Program-made: the position numbers and the translations under genes
Part shown: positions 25,436 to 34,547 of the stretch, in pieces
Layout: each line of letters starts with the position of its first letter
How positions within the stretch are numbered: the stretch's first letter is position 1
NCBI RefSeq assembly: GCF_008932115.1
Contig: NZ_CP044543.1
Span: 2,293,501 to 2,357,500, forward strand
Origin: Bradyrhizobium betae
GTDB taxonomy: Bacteria > Pseudomonadota > Alphaproteobacteria > Rhizobiales > Xanthobacteraceae
DNA: 64,000 nt
Direction of reading: 5' to 3'
The notes under the pieces: generated by a model
Told to the model about the DNA's origin: nothing
What the model saw: the letters and a program-made list of their open reading frames with translations, nothing else
The model's database searches: none

Positions 25436-25870
25436 ATGCTCCGCAGATTCGCTATCTTCTCCGTCATTCTGACCGCGCTGCTCGGCGCGACGGCCGCCCG
25501 TGCGCAGAGCGCTGACGGGATCTGGCTGACACAGGCGGGCGATGCCCGCGTCAAGGTCAGCAAATGCGGCGGCGGCATCTGCGGCCACATCGTCTGGCTG
25601 CGCGAACCCCACGACACCGCGACCGGCCAGCTCGCCACCGACAGCAAGAATCCCAATCCCGCGCTCGCCAAGCGCCCGATGATCGGCTTGCCGCTATTCA
25701 GCGGCATGCAGCCATCGGGTCCGAACAAATGGTCGGGCCAGATCTACAATGCCGACGACGGCAGCACCTATGCGAGCAGCGTCACCGTGACGTCGGCGGA
25801 TGCGCTGCGGGTCGAAGGCTGCGTCGGCGCGCTCTGCGGCGGCGAGACCTGGACGCGCGCGGGGCGCTGA
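25436..25870 (+). CDS. secreted DUF2147 domain protein
   Basis: 144-residue exported protein. The signal peptide is MLRRFAIFSVILTALLGATAARA, then the DUF2147 fold (DGIWLTQAGDARVKVSKCGGGICGHIVWLRE ... GQIYNADDGSTYASSVTV ... LRVEGCVGALCGGETWTR) with two cysteine pairs. It is lipocalin-like and periplasmic; the function is unknown. An upstream in-frame start is rejected because it would bury the signal peptide. Confidence 0.86.
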   Translation: MLRRFAIFSVILTALLGATAARAQSADGIWLTQAGDARVKVSKCGGGICGHIVWLREPHDTATGQLATDSKNPNPALAKRPMIGLPLFSGMQPSGPNKWSGQIYNADDGSTYASSVTVTSADALRVEGCVGALCGGETWTRAGR

Positions 25871-25874
25871 CAGC

Positions 25875-27020
25875 TCAAGCCATCATTGCCTTCAGTGCCG
25901 TCGCTGCCGAGGCGTAGCCGCCCCGCGCGCCGTCGATGAAATGCACGTGGTCGCTGCGCAGCGCCGAGGGCGTGAAGCAGGTCATCATTGCGGCGTCCTG
26001 CTGGTAGAGTCCGTAATGAACGATACCGTCGCGCGCGGCCGCTGCAAGACGATCGCTCAGCGCGCGCTCGAGCTGCGGAGTGCAGTCGAGGATCATGCGC
26101 AGGCCGTCGTCATATTTGCGGAAGTCTGAATTCTCGACCACCTGGCGCTTGTAGACGTTTGGCACGAAGCCCCCGACGTTGAGGTCGAGACGCATGATCA
26201 GGTAGACGAACAGCGTGTAGGCCAGCACGCGGGCGCGACGCGCGAGCAGCGGACCTCCGCGCTTGGTGCGGGCTTCGAAGTCCAGCCCCTGGGGTGGCCA
26301 TTTCAGTGGTGGCCCCTGCGCCGGCACCGGCCGGCCGCCATCCGGGCTGCGCTCGACGAGATGGATGATGTCCTCGATCACCTTGCGGAAGGCCGCAGGA
26401 TCGGCGCCGCGCGCCGGCATCACCAGCACCGACAGGATCAGACCCCGCGCGGCCGGGATCACCTCGAAGCGGCAGGACAGGCCGGAGAGATCCGGCTGCG
26501 TGCCGGCGGGAGCCTCATTGACCGCGAACTCGCCGCGTTTCATCGCGGCGTCGGCCCAGGCGAGCCCGCCGCCGGAGAACATCGCATAGGACAAATTAGC
26601 CGACGGACCGAAGCGCGCGACGCGCACGTCGAGGCCCTGCGCGCGGATGGCCCCCACAGGCACCAGCGCGACCCGCATCTTCAGGTCGAGATCCTCGCGC
26701 ACCCAGGTCGCGGTTGCGGCAAGTGCCTCGCGGGCCGGCGCGATATCGGAAGGCGCGACCGCAAAGCTCGCGCCGTCGCCGCCGAACACGAAGGGGAATT
26801 CCCGCCCCTCCAGCGCATTGGTCACCGCCGCGATCACGGCCGCGCCAGCCATGTTGACGGCCTTGTAGCGCTGCGCCGCGATCGCCTTGGTGGAATCGAC
26901 GATGTCGGCCACGCCGATGCTCCAGTCATCCGGCAGCGGAGCATAGAGCGCAGGGTCCATCAGGCTGGTGAAGCCGCGGAAGACGGGAATGCCGCCGTAG
27001 AAGGATTCGCCTGATGTCAT
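25875..27020 (-). CDS. DUF3095 family protein (nucleotide-cyclase-like fold)
   Basis: 381-residue cytoplasmic protein of the DUF3095 family. The N-terminal half (SIGVADIVDSTKAIAAQRYKAVNMAGAA ... FPFVFGGDGASFAV) has the look of a class III nucleotide cyclase catalytic core: an aspartate-containing first strand and a GGDG-like turn. The remaining half contains ARRARVLAYTLFVYLIMRLDLNVGGF. Activity is unproven in the family as far as I know. The start MTSGESFYGGIPVFRGF is chosen because sequence before it is not conserved-looking. It converges with the DUF2147 gene, with only 4 bases between the stops. Confidence 0.8.
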   Translation of the reverse strand: MTSGESFYGGIPVFRGFTSLMDPALYAPLPDDWSIGVADIVDSTKAIAAQRYKAVNMAGAAVIAAVTNALEGREFPFVFGGDGASFAVAPSDIAPAREALAATATWVREDLDLKMRVALVPVGAIRAQGLDVRVARFGPSANLSYAMFSGGGLAWADAAMKRGEFAVNEAPAGTQPDLSGLSCRFEVIPAARGLILSVLVMPARGADPAAFRKVIEDIIHLVERSPDGGRPVPAQGPPLKWPPQGLDFEARTKRGGPLLARRARVLAYTLFVYLIMRLDLNVGGFVPNVYKRQVVENSDFRKYDDGLRMILDCTPQLERALSDRLAAAARDGIVHYGLYQQDAAMMTCFTPSALRSDHVHFIDGARGGYASAATALKAMMA

Positions 27021-27247
27021 CGGGTGATGCCGGATGGGATTGGGACCCGCGTCCAAAATCGACACGAGAAGGAAGATACGTGGCAGGATCGATCCGGGTT
27101 CGCCGGTCGCCCCGTCAATCATTGGCCGAAACGGGCCCGGACAACAAGATCGCAGCGCGCCGCAATGCCGCAGCCCGTCATTGATCGGCGTCAAAGAGCT
27201 GGCCGCAAGAGCCATTAGGCTTGGGCCCTCTCCAGGGGTGACGCGGG

Positions 27248-27634
27248 ATGATCGAAGTGCCAGACTTTGGCAGCAAGGGCTCCACGGCTCCGGTCCGCCG
27301 GCGCACCGGGCATGACCCGATCAGCGCGGTGAAGATGCCGGAAGGGCTGACCGCGGCGATCGATGGCTGGGCTGAAGCCCATCAGCTGTCGCGCTCGGAA
27401 GCGATCTGCAAGCTGGTCGAGCTGGGTCTGAAGAATTCGCCTGCTCCCCCGGCATCGGCACATCCCATCGCATCGGACGCCACGCGGATCGAGCAGATCG
27501 CGGTGCACGAAATCGAGGGCCTGCTCGATCCGGCATTGCCCACGGACGAACGCGAGCGCCGCATCCGCCGCCTCACCGAAGGGCCGCCGGAATTCTCCCA
27601 CGAACGGATTGACCTGCCAAAGCAGCGGACGTGA
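27248..27634 (+). CDS. hypothetical protein with ribbon-helix-helix-like segment
   Basis: 128-residue protein. Residues about 30-62 (VKMPEGLTAAIDGWAEAHQLSRSEAICKLVELGL) look like a ribbon-helix-helix DNA-binding motif: a short strand, a helix, the turn LSRSEA, and a second helix. The rest is charged and probably disordered (ERERRIRRLTEGPPEF). It might act as a small transcription factor, but no partner or operator is seen. It lies between the DUF3095 gene and a small minus-strand gene. Confidence 0.6.
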   Translation: MIEVPDFGSKGSTAPVRRRTGHDPISAVKMPEGLTAAIDGWAEAHQLSRSEAICKLVELGLKNSPAPPASAHPIASDATRIEQIAVHEIEGLLDPALPTDERERRIRRLTEGPPEFSHERIDLPKQRT

Positions 27635-27637
27635 TTG

Positions 27638-27847
27638 CTAGTGCAGCCTCTCGTCCTCGCGCTTGCGCAAGGCCTCGAGAGAGGCATCGTGGCAACCGAC
27701 CAGGCGCACGAATTGCTGCGGATACATTTCATGGCCGTGACTGCCGGAATTCTGATGCGTCATCGGCGGGCAACGAACATCGTCGGGCTTGGTGCGAGCC
27801 GGCTCGGCCCGGCGTTCACTTGAAGCGTTCATGTCTGGCGTGGCCAT
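27638..27847 (-). CDS. small hypothetical protein
   Basis: 69-residue protein, rich in charged residues, His and Met, with the stretch CPPMTHQNSGSHGHEMYPQQFVRLVGCHDASLEALRKRE. The ATG at 27847 is preceded by AGGGAGC. No known domain. The two cysteines and cluster of histidines could bind metal, but this is a guess. Its stop lies 3 bases after the stop of the convergent gene at 27248-27634. Confidence 0.5.
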   Translation of the reverse strand: MATPDMNASSERRAEPARTKPDDVRCPPMTHQNSGSHGHEMYPQQFVRLVGCHDASLEALRKREDERLH

Positions 27848-27974
27848 GCTCTGCTCCCTATCGATTGGGGCAGATCGACTGACGTAACCCAATCGATTGC
27901 GGCGCATCTTACGACCAAATCCGGCTTGCTGTCATTGCGCCGGATCAACGCAATTGTGGCGGCGCGAGTTCCAA

Positions 27975-28697
27975 TTACGCCGTATTCCCCGCATCGATCG
28001 TGAACACCGTGCCGGTTACGTTGCGGCCGCCTTCGCCGAGCAGATATTCCACCATGCGCGCGACGTCGTCGGTCTCCGGCAGGCGGCGTAGCGCGCTGCG
28101 GCCGGCGATGCGCTTGCGGCTCTCGCCGGAGAGATTGTGCGTCAGCTCGGTGTCGATGAAGCCCGGCGCGATCGCATTCACCGTGATGCCGAGCTTGCCC
28201 ACCTCTCGCGCGAGCGAGCGGGTGAAGCCGGTGGCGGCGGCCTTGGTCGCGCCGTAGACGGACAGGCCATTGTAGCCGGTGGTCGCGATGATCGACGAGA
28301 TGTTGATGATGCGGCCGGCGCCATCGGCCATCATCTGCCGCGCGACGTATTTCGTGAGGATGATCGGCGACAGCACGTTGAGCTGCACCAGCGCCTCGAT
28401 CTCGGAATTGTGCATGGTGGCGAGCAGGCCTTCGGTGCCGAGGCCGGCGTTGTTGACGAGGCCGTAGATCGCGCCGAACTCGTCGCGCACGAGCTTTGCG
28501 AATGCCGGGATCGCATCGATCACCGCAAGATCGCAGGCTCGGAAATGCAGCCGGCCCTCGGACTCGGCGATCGCGGCCTTGAGCTCGTCGCTCTCGCGCC
28601 GCGCTGCTGCGATGACATTGTAGCCGGCACCGACGAGGCGCCTGCCGATCGCGAGCCCAATGCCGCGGCTGCCGCCTGTAACGAGGACATTATGCAT
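27975..28697 (-). CDS. SDR family oxidoreductase (FabG-like), third gene of ACP cassette
   Basis: 240-residue NAD(P)-dependent short-chain dehydrogenase. The cofactor loop is TGGSRGIG (residues 7-14), NNAG is at about 88-91, the catalytic Ser is in NISSI, and Tyr/Lys lie in VYGATKAA, followed by IAPGFIDTEL. It looks most like 3-oxoacyl-ACP reductases. Its start overlaps the end of the adenylating-enzyme gene by 8 bases, and an acyl carrier protein precedes that, so the likely substrate is an acyl group held on that carrier. Confidence 0.88.
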   Translation of the reverse strand: MHNVLVTGGSRGIGLAIGRRLVGAGYNVIAAARRESDELKAAIAESEGRLHFRACDLAVIDAIPAFAKLVRDEFGAIYGLVNNAGLGTEGLLATMHNSEIEALVQLNVLSPIILTKYVARQMMADGAGRIINISSIIATTGYNGLSVYGATKAAATGFTRSLAREVGKLGITVNAIAPGFIDTELTHNLSGESRKRIAGRSALRRLPETDDVARMVEYLLGEGGRNVTGTVFTIDAGNTA

Positions 28698-30072
28698 CGG
28701 TGCGCGCCAGTTTGCCGGCCGGAGTGACGTCGAGCGTCTCGACGAAGCGGATCACCGCCGGCACCTTGTGCGAGGCGAGCTGCGCGCGGCACTGGTCCAG
28801 GATCTGGTCGCGGATCTCCTTGGTCCGCGCCGGATCGGTGCCGTCGGCGAGGATCACGTCGGCGACGACGATGCCGCCGGTGATCGGACTGCGGCGCGAT
28901 TTCGCCCGCGACATCCGCACATCGGGGTGGCGGTTGATCACCGCCTCGATCTCCTCGGGGTGGACCTTCAGTCCACCGATATTGATGATACCGCCGCGGC
29001 GGCCGACGAAATAATAGCGTTCGCCGCGCAATTCGACGATGTCGCCGCTGTCGACGAACCCGTCGTCATCGGTGAGCGCGGCGGCATTGCGGCCGATGTA
29101 GGCGTGCGCCGTGCGCGTCGAGCGGACGCGCAACGAGCCGTCGACGACCTTCATCTCCACGCCGTTGCGATTGCCGAGATAGTTGGCTGGAAAGCCCTCC
29201 AGCCCGTCATTGACGGCGAAGCCGACGCCGGCCTCGGTCGAGGCATAGGCATGGCCGACGGAGGAATTGGGGAATGCGGCCTTCAGGCCGTCGAGCACCG
29301 CCTGGTCGGCGATTTCGCCGGAGAGACGGACGTAGCCCGGCCTGAACTGCGCGGCCGACCCGCTCATCAGGAGCTTGCGCCAGTGCGACGGTGTTCCCGA
29401 GATGTGCGTGACCCCGCGCGCATTCAACCGCGCGACGTGGGCGGCGAGTGCTTCATGCGGATCGGACAACACCATCGAGCCGCCCGAGAGAACGGCGCGG
29501 AGGAAGATCTGCAGGCCGCCATAGCGGCGGATGTCGTAGAACGTCGCCCACACCGGCGCGGGTCCACGCGCGGGGCCTTCGGCGACGATCGCGCCGGTGA
29601 GTGCGTCCAGCGTATGGCCGACGATTTTCGGCACGCCTGACGTGCCGGAGGTGAGCATCAGCCACTCGGTGGCGCGCTCCGTCCTGGCCGGCGCGGTGGC
29701 TTGAAGCGGCAATTGCGCGGTGACGATCAGCGGCACGCCGGTCGTGGCCCAGCGATCTGGCTCGTCGGTGACGACGGCATCGATCCCGGCGTCCGCAATC
29801 AGCGCCTCGAGATGCGCCGGATTGAGATCGGGCGGGCAGAGCAGCATGCGGCGGGCGATGCCGTCGAGCTCGATCATGGCGAGCCCGGAGCGGAGCTGAT
29901 CGGACAGCTTGAGCAGGACCGCACGGCCGGACAGCTCACGCAGGCGGCCGCCCAGGACGGTCTGCGAGAGGATATTCGTCAGCGACACGCAATCGTGCGC
30001 GTCCGACAGCGTGCGGCCGGTCAGCTCCGCGCCGAGATGATCGCGAAGCGCAAAGATCTCACGCGGGGACAT
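28690..30072 (-). CDS. adenylate-forming acyl ligase, second gene of ACP cassette
   Basis: 460-residue ANL-superfamily enzyme. The nucleotide loop is TSGTSGVPK, the A5-like motif is YASTEAG, the ribose-binding aspartate is in VDSGDIVEL, the hinge region is FVGRRGGIINIGGLKVHPEEIE, and the catalytic lysine near the C-terminus is in TPAGKLARTDA. It is shorter than usual in the N-terminal domain. Its start overlaps the ACP gene by 14 bases and its end overlaps the SDR gene by 8, giving a tightly coupled trio. It therefore probably loads an acyl group (unknown) onto the adjacent carrier protein rather than onto free CoA. Confidence 0.85.
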   Translation of the reverse strand: MSPREIFALRDHLGAELTGRTLSDAHDCVSLTNILSQTVLGGRLRELSGRAVLLKLSDQLRSGLAMIELDGIARRMLLCPPDLNPAHLEALIADAGIDAVVTDEPDRWATTGVPLIVTAQLPLQATAPARTERATEWLMLTSGTSGVPKIVGHTLDALTGAIVAEGPARGPAPVWATFYDIRRYGGLQIFLRAVLSGGSMVLSDPHEALAAHVARLNARGVTHISGTPSHWRKLLMSGSAAQFRPGYVRLSGEIADQAVLDGLKAAFPNSSVGHAYASTEAGVGFAVNDGLEGFPANYLGNRNGVEMKVVDGSLRVRSTRTAHAYIGRNAAALTDDDGFVDSGDIVELRGERYYFVGRRGGIINIGGLKVHPEEIEAVINRHPDVRMSRAKSRRSPITGGIVVADVILADGTDPARTKEIRDQILDQCRAQLASHKVPAVIRFVETLDVTPAGKLARTDA

Positions 30073-30304
30073 TTTCGTAGGCCCGCACGAAATCGCCGAC
30101 GGTGGCGGGAAACGCTGCGTCCTCGGAAATGGTGAAGGGATCGACGCCGGTTTCGTCTTCGAGCCGCGCCACCAGGATCGCGAAGGCGAGCGAGTCGAAC
30201 CCGGTCTCATGCAGGGACAGATCGTCCGAGAGGGCAGGAAGCGTGACGTGCTGCTCCTTGGCGATCTGCTGGATCGCCTCGATGACCTTAGACCTTACCG
30301 ACAT
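30059..30304 (-). CDS. free-standing acyl carrier protein, first gene of cassette
   Basis: 81-residue carrier protein. The phosphopantetheine attachment serine lies in ETGFDSLAFAIL (about residue 39), and the helical pattern before and after it (KVIEAIQQIAKEQ, LVARLEDETGVDPF) is typical of ACPs. Acidic residues dominate, as usual. It overlaps the adenylating-enzyme gene, and the SDR follows, so it is not the housekeeping fatty-acid ACP but a dedicated one. A role in making a modified acyl group, for instance for a surface glycan or a small metabolite, is inference. Confidence 0.88.
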   Translation of the reverse strand: MSVRSKVIEAIQQIAKEQHVTLPALSDDLSLHETGFDSLAFAILVARLEDETGVDPFTISEDAAFPATVGDFVRAYENVPA

Positions 30305-30456
30305 GGCTGGCTCGCTCTTGCTTTGTTGATTGATCGTATCTCTTGCGGCGGCTCTTGATGACCGCCTCCCCATGCCCGTCTGTTTACCGGACAGAAGTAA
30401 ATGCCTTCTTGGACAATTCAGATAAAATTGGACCTATCTCCGGATTTTAGGTCGGG

Positions 30457-32271
30457 CTACAGCCTGACCGCACCGCCGACGATCTGCGCGTAGGCCTCGG
30501 ACGTCAGTGCGATATAAACGCCGGATTTCGGATCGAGCATGAACAGCGGGTCGGCGATCGCACCGGGATCAAATCCCTCGCGGGCGAGATCACCCTTCTT
30601 CTGCTTGAACGTCTCGGTCGCATCGAGTTCGCGCGAGAGGCGAACGAAGACCGGGCGGGCATAGGCCGGCAGGCGCTGCGCGAGATGCGCAGGCAGCGCC
30701 GCGATATCAAAGCCCTCGTTGACGACGATCGCGCTCATGCCGGCGCGGCCGTCGGCACCGGGAATGCTGACACCGTAGGTGGTGGCGTCGACCACTCCGG
30801 TGAAGTCGCGCACGGCGTCATTGACCTCCGACGTCGCGACGTTTTCGCCCTTCCAGCGAAACGTGTCGCCGATGCGATCGACGAAGTGGAAGAAGCCCTT
30901 GTCGTCGATCCGCATCAGATCCCCGGTGCGGAACCAGGCATCGCCCTTGGCGAAGACGTCGCGCAGAATTTTCTTCTCGGTCTCGCCGGCATCGGTGTAG
31001 CCCTCGAAGCGGCCACCGCCCTTGTCCGCGGAACCGATGCGGCCGACGGCTTCGCCGGCCTCGCCACGGGCGCAGGCGATGCAGAGGCCATCTTCATTGC
31101 GCAGCGGCGCACCGCTGTCGGGATCGAGCCTGACGAGGCTCGCCGGGAAACGATGCGCGAGCAGCGGCGGGATGCGGCCGATCGCGCCAGGCTGGCCCTC
31201 GACGTTGAACAGCGAGAAATTGCCTTCGGTTGCGGCGTAGAACTCGAGAATGCGAGGAATGGCGAAGCGTGTCTGGAAATCCTCCCAGATATCGCCGCGC
31301 AGGCCGTTGCCGCAGACGAGACGCAGACGATGCCGGTTCTCGTATTCCGACGGCGGCGCCTTCAGCAGATAGCGACAGAGCTCGCCGATATACTGGAACA
31401 GCGTGCAGTCATGCCGCACGATGTCGGGCCAGAAGTTCGAGGCGGAGAATTTGTCCGCGATCACCACCGAGCCGCCGGCAGCCAGCATGCTGCACGGCGC
31501 GACGATGCCGCCGACCGAGTGGAACAGCGGCAGACAATCATAGAGCCGGTCCTGCGGCGTGGCTCCGGTGAGGCCGGCGAACCAGAAACCCCAGTTGAGA
31601 ATGCGGCGATGGCTGATGCTGGCCGCTTTCGGCAAGCCGGTGGTGCCAGACGTATAGATCAGCAGGGCCCGATCGTTGATGGTGACGTCGCCATGCTCGT
31701 CCGGCGACAACGGAGCATCGTCGAGCGCCGCGAGCGCAACGTCGATGGCACGCTCGCCGCGCGCATCACCATGGGTCCAGATTTTTGCTTCGGTCTTCAG
31801 ATGCGGCTTCGCAGCCTCCAGCGTCTCCGCCAGATCATGCGCGACGATGATATGCGAGGGCGCCGCGACGTCGATGCAATGCGCGAGCGACTGTCCCACC
31901 AGCTTGGTGTTGAGCAGCGCCACCACGCCGCCGACGCGGCTGATGCCGAGCCAGGCGGCGACATAGTCGATGCCGTTCGGCATGATCAGGCCGACGGTGT
32001 CGCCCTTGGCTACACCCACCGAGCGCGCCCAGCGCGCGTAACGGTTAATGCGTTTGACGAGCCCGTCATAGTCGAGGCTTGCGTCGTCCGTGACCAGCGC
32101 AACGCGGTCGGGCTGGCGCCGCGCCCAATCGTCGACGACGTCGGCGAACAAGCGACCCGGCAGCGTTTCAATGCGCGCGGTGAGCTCGATCGCCGTCAGC
32201 CAGATCTTCGATGCCGAGGGAGCGCGCGCGGCTTTCGGTTGCTCGATGACGCCGGTGGTCATGTCGTTCAT
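30457..32271 (-). CDS. long-chain acyl-CoA synthetase (FATP/FadD6-like)
   Basis: 604-residue AMP-forming acyl-CoA ligase activating long-chain fatty acids. Motifs are YTSGTTGLPKAASISH (P-loop), FYAATEGNFSLFN (A5), WFRTGDLMRIDDKGFFHFVDRIGDTFRWKGENVAT (hinge and A8) and TETFKQKKGDLAREGFDP near the C-terminus. This pattern, especially the GDTFRWKGENV stretch, is typical of FATP-like synthetases. It lies 150 bases upstream of the ACP cassette on the same strand, so it might supply or recycle acyl chains for it, but a shared transcript is not certain. Confidence 0.88.
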   Translation of the reverse strand: MNDMTTGVIEQPKAARAPSASKIWLTAIELTARIETLPGRLFADVVDDWARRQPDRVALVTDDASLDYDGLVKRINRYARWARSVGVAKGDTVGLIMPNGIDYVAAWLGISRVGGVVALLNTKLVGQSLAHCIDVAAPSHIIVAHDLAETLEAAKPHLKTEAKIWTHGDARGERAIDVALAALDDAPLSPDEHGDVTINDRALLIYTSGTTGLPKAASISHRRILNWGFWFAGLTGATPQDRLYDCLPLFHSVGGIVAPCSMLAAGGSVVIADKFSASNFWPDIVRHDCTLFQYIGELCRYLLKAPPSEYENRHRLRLVCGNGLRGDIWEDFQTRFAIPRILEFYAATEGNFSLFNVEGQPGAIGRIPPLLAHRFPASLVRLDPDSGAPLRNEDGLCIACARGEAGEAVGRIGSADKGGGRFEGYTDAGETEKKILRDVFAKGDAWFRTGDLMRIDDKGFFHFVDRIGDTFRWKGENVATSEVNDAVRDFTGVVDATTYGVSIPGADGRAGMSAIVVNEGFDIAALPAHLAQRLPAYARPVFVRLSRELDATETFKQKKGDLAREGFDPGAIADPLFMLDPKSGVYIALTSEAYAQIVGGAVRL

Positions 32272-32506
32272 TCTTTCGGAACGTGCCTGCTGATTGCGGT
32301 AGTCTAATCCGCGCGCCCTGCCCAGGTGTTAAGAGACAAGGTAAAAGCCGGTTAGTGCACGATTAACTCCAGTCATCCTTTACCAAGCCGGCGGGATCGG
32401 CGTGCGGTCCGTTGCGATTCTTGCGATAGCAAAAGGACGAGGCCGAATGCTGCGCTCACCCTCCATTCCTTGTACGAGCGGTGCAGCAGCAGCGGAGACG
32501 CGGATC

Positions 32507-33487
32507 ATGATCACCAAACGCCATTTCCTTCAGACCGCAGCTTCTGCCGCAGCGGCGCTCGCCGCGCCGCGCGCATTTGCGATCGGCAACCCCTCCTATC
32601 CCTCGCGCAGCGTGAAATGGGTGGTGCCCTACGCACCGGGCGGGGCGACCGACGTGCTGTCGCGGCTGCTGTGCCAGCGCCTGTCCGACCGGCTCGGCCA
32701 GACCTTCGTGGTCGAGAACAAGCCCGGCGCCGGCAGCAATATCGGGACACAGGCGGTGATCACGTCTGCGCCCGACGGCTATACTCTGCTGCTGACCTCG
32801 ACCGCCAATGCGATCAACGCCTCGTTCGATCCGGCACTGCCGTATGATTTCGCCAAGGGCATCGCGCCGGTCGCGGGTGTCGCCCGAATTCCGCTGGTGC
32901 TGGTCGTCAACAACGACCTGCCGGTGAAGACCGTCGCCGATTTCGTCGCCTACGCCAAGACCAATCCCGGCAAGATGTCGATCGCCTCCTCCGGCATCGG
33001 CACGTCGCTGCATCTCTCGGGCGAGCTGTTCAAGTCGATGGCCGGCGTGCAGTTCACCCACGTGCCCTATCGGGGCTCGGCGCCGGGATTGACCGACGTC
33101 ATGAGCGGCCAGATCCAGGGCATGTTCGACAACGTCACCTCGTCCTTCGAACTGGTGCGCGCCAGCAAGCTCCGCGCGCTCGGCGTGACCACGCGCGAAC
33201 GCTCGGAGATTCTCCCAGAGGTACCGCCGATCGCCGAGACGCTTCCAGGCTATGAGACCAGCTCATTCTATGGCGTCGGCGCGCCTCACGACACACCGCG
33301 CGAGATCGTCGACCTGCTCAATCGCGAGATCGACAGCGCGTTGTCCGACGCCGAGATCAAGGCCCGCATCGCCGAGCTCGGCGCGATCCCGCTGCATGGC
33401 AATGCTGGCGAGTTCGGCAGCATGCTGACAGCGGAGACAGACCGCTGGCGCAAGGTGGTTGAGCTGTCGGGAATCAGGAAGGAATAG
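32507..33487 (+). CDS. tripartite tricarboxylate transporter (Bug family) binding protein
   Basis: 326-residue periplasmic binding protein of the Bug/TctC family. A Tat-like signal (MITKRHFLQTAASAAAALAAPRAFA) lacks the strict twin arginine. Family stretches include WVVPYAPGGATDVLSRLL, VVENKPGAGSNIGTQAV, FTHVPYRGSAPGLTDVMSGQI and GVGAPHDTPREIVDLLNREI. Such proteins bind carboxylates or amino acids for a TctAB transporter, but no tctA or tctB lies within this window, so it is an orphan. The ATG at 32507 follows GGAG at about 32494. Confidence 0.87.
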   Translation: MITKRHFLQTAASAAAALAAPRAFAIGNPSYPSRSVKWVVPYAPGGATDVLSRLLCQRLSDRLGQTFVVENKPGAGSNIGTQAVITSAPDGYTLLLTSTANAINASFDPALPYDFAKGIAPVAGVARIPLVLVVNNDLPVKTVADFVAYAKTNPGKMSIASSGIGTSLHLSGELFKSMAGVQFTHVPYRGSAPGLTDVMSGQIQGMFDNVTSSFELVRASKLRALGVTTRERSEILPEVPPIAETLPGYETSSFYGVGAPHDTPREIVDLLNREIDSALSDAEIKARIAELGAIPLHGNAGEFGSMLTAETDRWRKVVELSGIRKE

Positions 33488-33581
33488 CACCCGCCTGGAT
33501 CATGTCCGCGCGAGCCGGTTGAGAAACCGCGATCATGCCAAGGGTCGCGCCAGCGAGCGTGGTAAGGGTACGCCTGTTCAT
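33474..33581 (-). pseudogene. orphan signal-peptide remnant
   Basis: 35-codon frame MNRRTLTTLAGATLGMIAVSQPARADMIQAGAIPS with a strong ribosome-binding site (GAGGAG about 6-10 bases before the ATG). The first 25 residues look like an intact export signal, and 10 residues follow before the stop, overlapping the 3' end of the Bug gene. It is probably the leftover start of a truncated exported-protein gene, or a very short secreted peptide. Confidence 0.35.
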
Positions 33582-33738
33582 GGAGATCTCCTCGCCTCAT
33601 GCGCCCGATCCGAGGGACCGGCATGATGCCGGACTCCTGCTGTCGGGCTTCAAGTCGAAGGCTGTCAGGGATCGCAGATGCGCACGTTGATCTGGCGCAA
33701 CCTCGCGAGTGGCCGGAAAGCCGGCCAGAGCACGGAGG

Positions 33739-34011
33739 CTAGTGGCGGAGCGGCTGACGGGAACGGCGCGGCGGCTGCACGTTGACCGGATAATACGGAT
33801 TGAGATCGCAGGACGCGGAGCGGCCTGTCGCCGTGGCGCGGCACTGCGGCAGCGAGATGAAGGAGCAGTCGTACCAGTCGCCGCCGCCGCCGCTCGCCCC
33901 GGAATAGACGTGCATGCAGACGGGATAGCGGGGGTCGAAGGTCTGCGCATGTGACGGCGCGGCCGCGAACAATGCACCGGCGATCACGGCCAGACCGAAT
34001 GAGCAACGCAT
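33739..34011 (-). CDS. secreted DUF3551 protein, tandem copy 1
   Basis: 90-residue exported protein. The signal peptide is MRCSFGLAVIAGALFAAAPSHA, then the DUF3551 core FDPRYPVCMHVYS ... DWYDCSFISLPQCRATATGRSASCDLNPYY with four cysteines. It is periplasmic or secreted, and the family is of unknown function and common in Bradyrhizobium. The start at 34011 is chosen over 34035 because it places the signal peptide at the N-terminus. A close paralogue lies 34 bases upstream. Confidence 0.84.
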   Translation of the reverse strand: MRCSFGLAVIAGALFAAAPSHAQTFDPRYPVCMHVYSGASGGGGDWYDCSFISLPQCRATATGRSASCDLNPYYPVNVQPPRRSRQPLRH

Positions 34012-34044
34012 GAAGAACATCCCGGGACGCAGCATCGCGGATCG

Positions 34045-34323
34045 CTAGTGCTCTTTCTTGTGGCGACGGCGCGGGGGCGGCGGCGGTTCGTCGAAGGCGT
34101 AATAGGGATTGACGTCGCAGCTCGCGGAGCGGCCCGAGGCCGTCGCACGGCACTGCGGGATCGAGGTGAAGGAGCAGTCGTAATAGTCGCCGCCCCCGCC
34201 CCAGCCGCCCGGCGAGTAGACGTGCATGCATACAGGATAGCGCGGATCATAGGTCTGGGCGCTGGCGTCTGCCGCGACGAACAGCGTGGCAATCGCGGTG
34301 AGGGTCAGGATCGGCAAGCGCAT
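34045..34323 (-). CDS. secreted DUF3551 protein, tandem copy 2
   Basis: 92-residue paralogue of the neighbouring gene. The signal peptide is MRLPILTLTAIATLFVAADASA, then YDPRYPVCMHVYS ... DYYDCSFTSIPQCRATASGRSASCDVNPYY with the same four cysteines. The tail is proline- and lysine-rich (PPPPPRRRHKKEH). Same strand as copy 1, probably cotranscribed. The function is unknown. Confidence 0.84.
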   Translation of the reverse strand: MRLPILTLTAIATLFVAADASAQTYDPRYPVCMHVYSPGGWGGGGDYYDCSFTSIPQCRATASGRSASCDVNPYYAFDEPPPPPRRRHKKEH

Positions 34324-34547
34324 GGAGACATCCTCGAATCGATGGCGTCGGCGGAGCTGGTGCCGACCGCCTCCTATGGCACAACACCACGGCGGAGGCG
34401 ACTGTTCCTAGAACATATGACGGCAAGGTGAGTGGGGTGCGTGATGTACCGCACGGACGCGACCAATTGGCGTCGTCACCCCGTCACGGCCGTTTCGGCT
34501 CGCGCGCAGTCGTCAGGCCGGAGACATGACGACTGCGCCAGATGGCG

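Noticed and set aside
34324..34547. Gap between DUF3551 copy 2 and htpG
   Set aside because: Looked for a terminator, small RNA or repeat; no convincing structure was seen.
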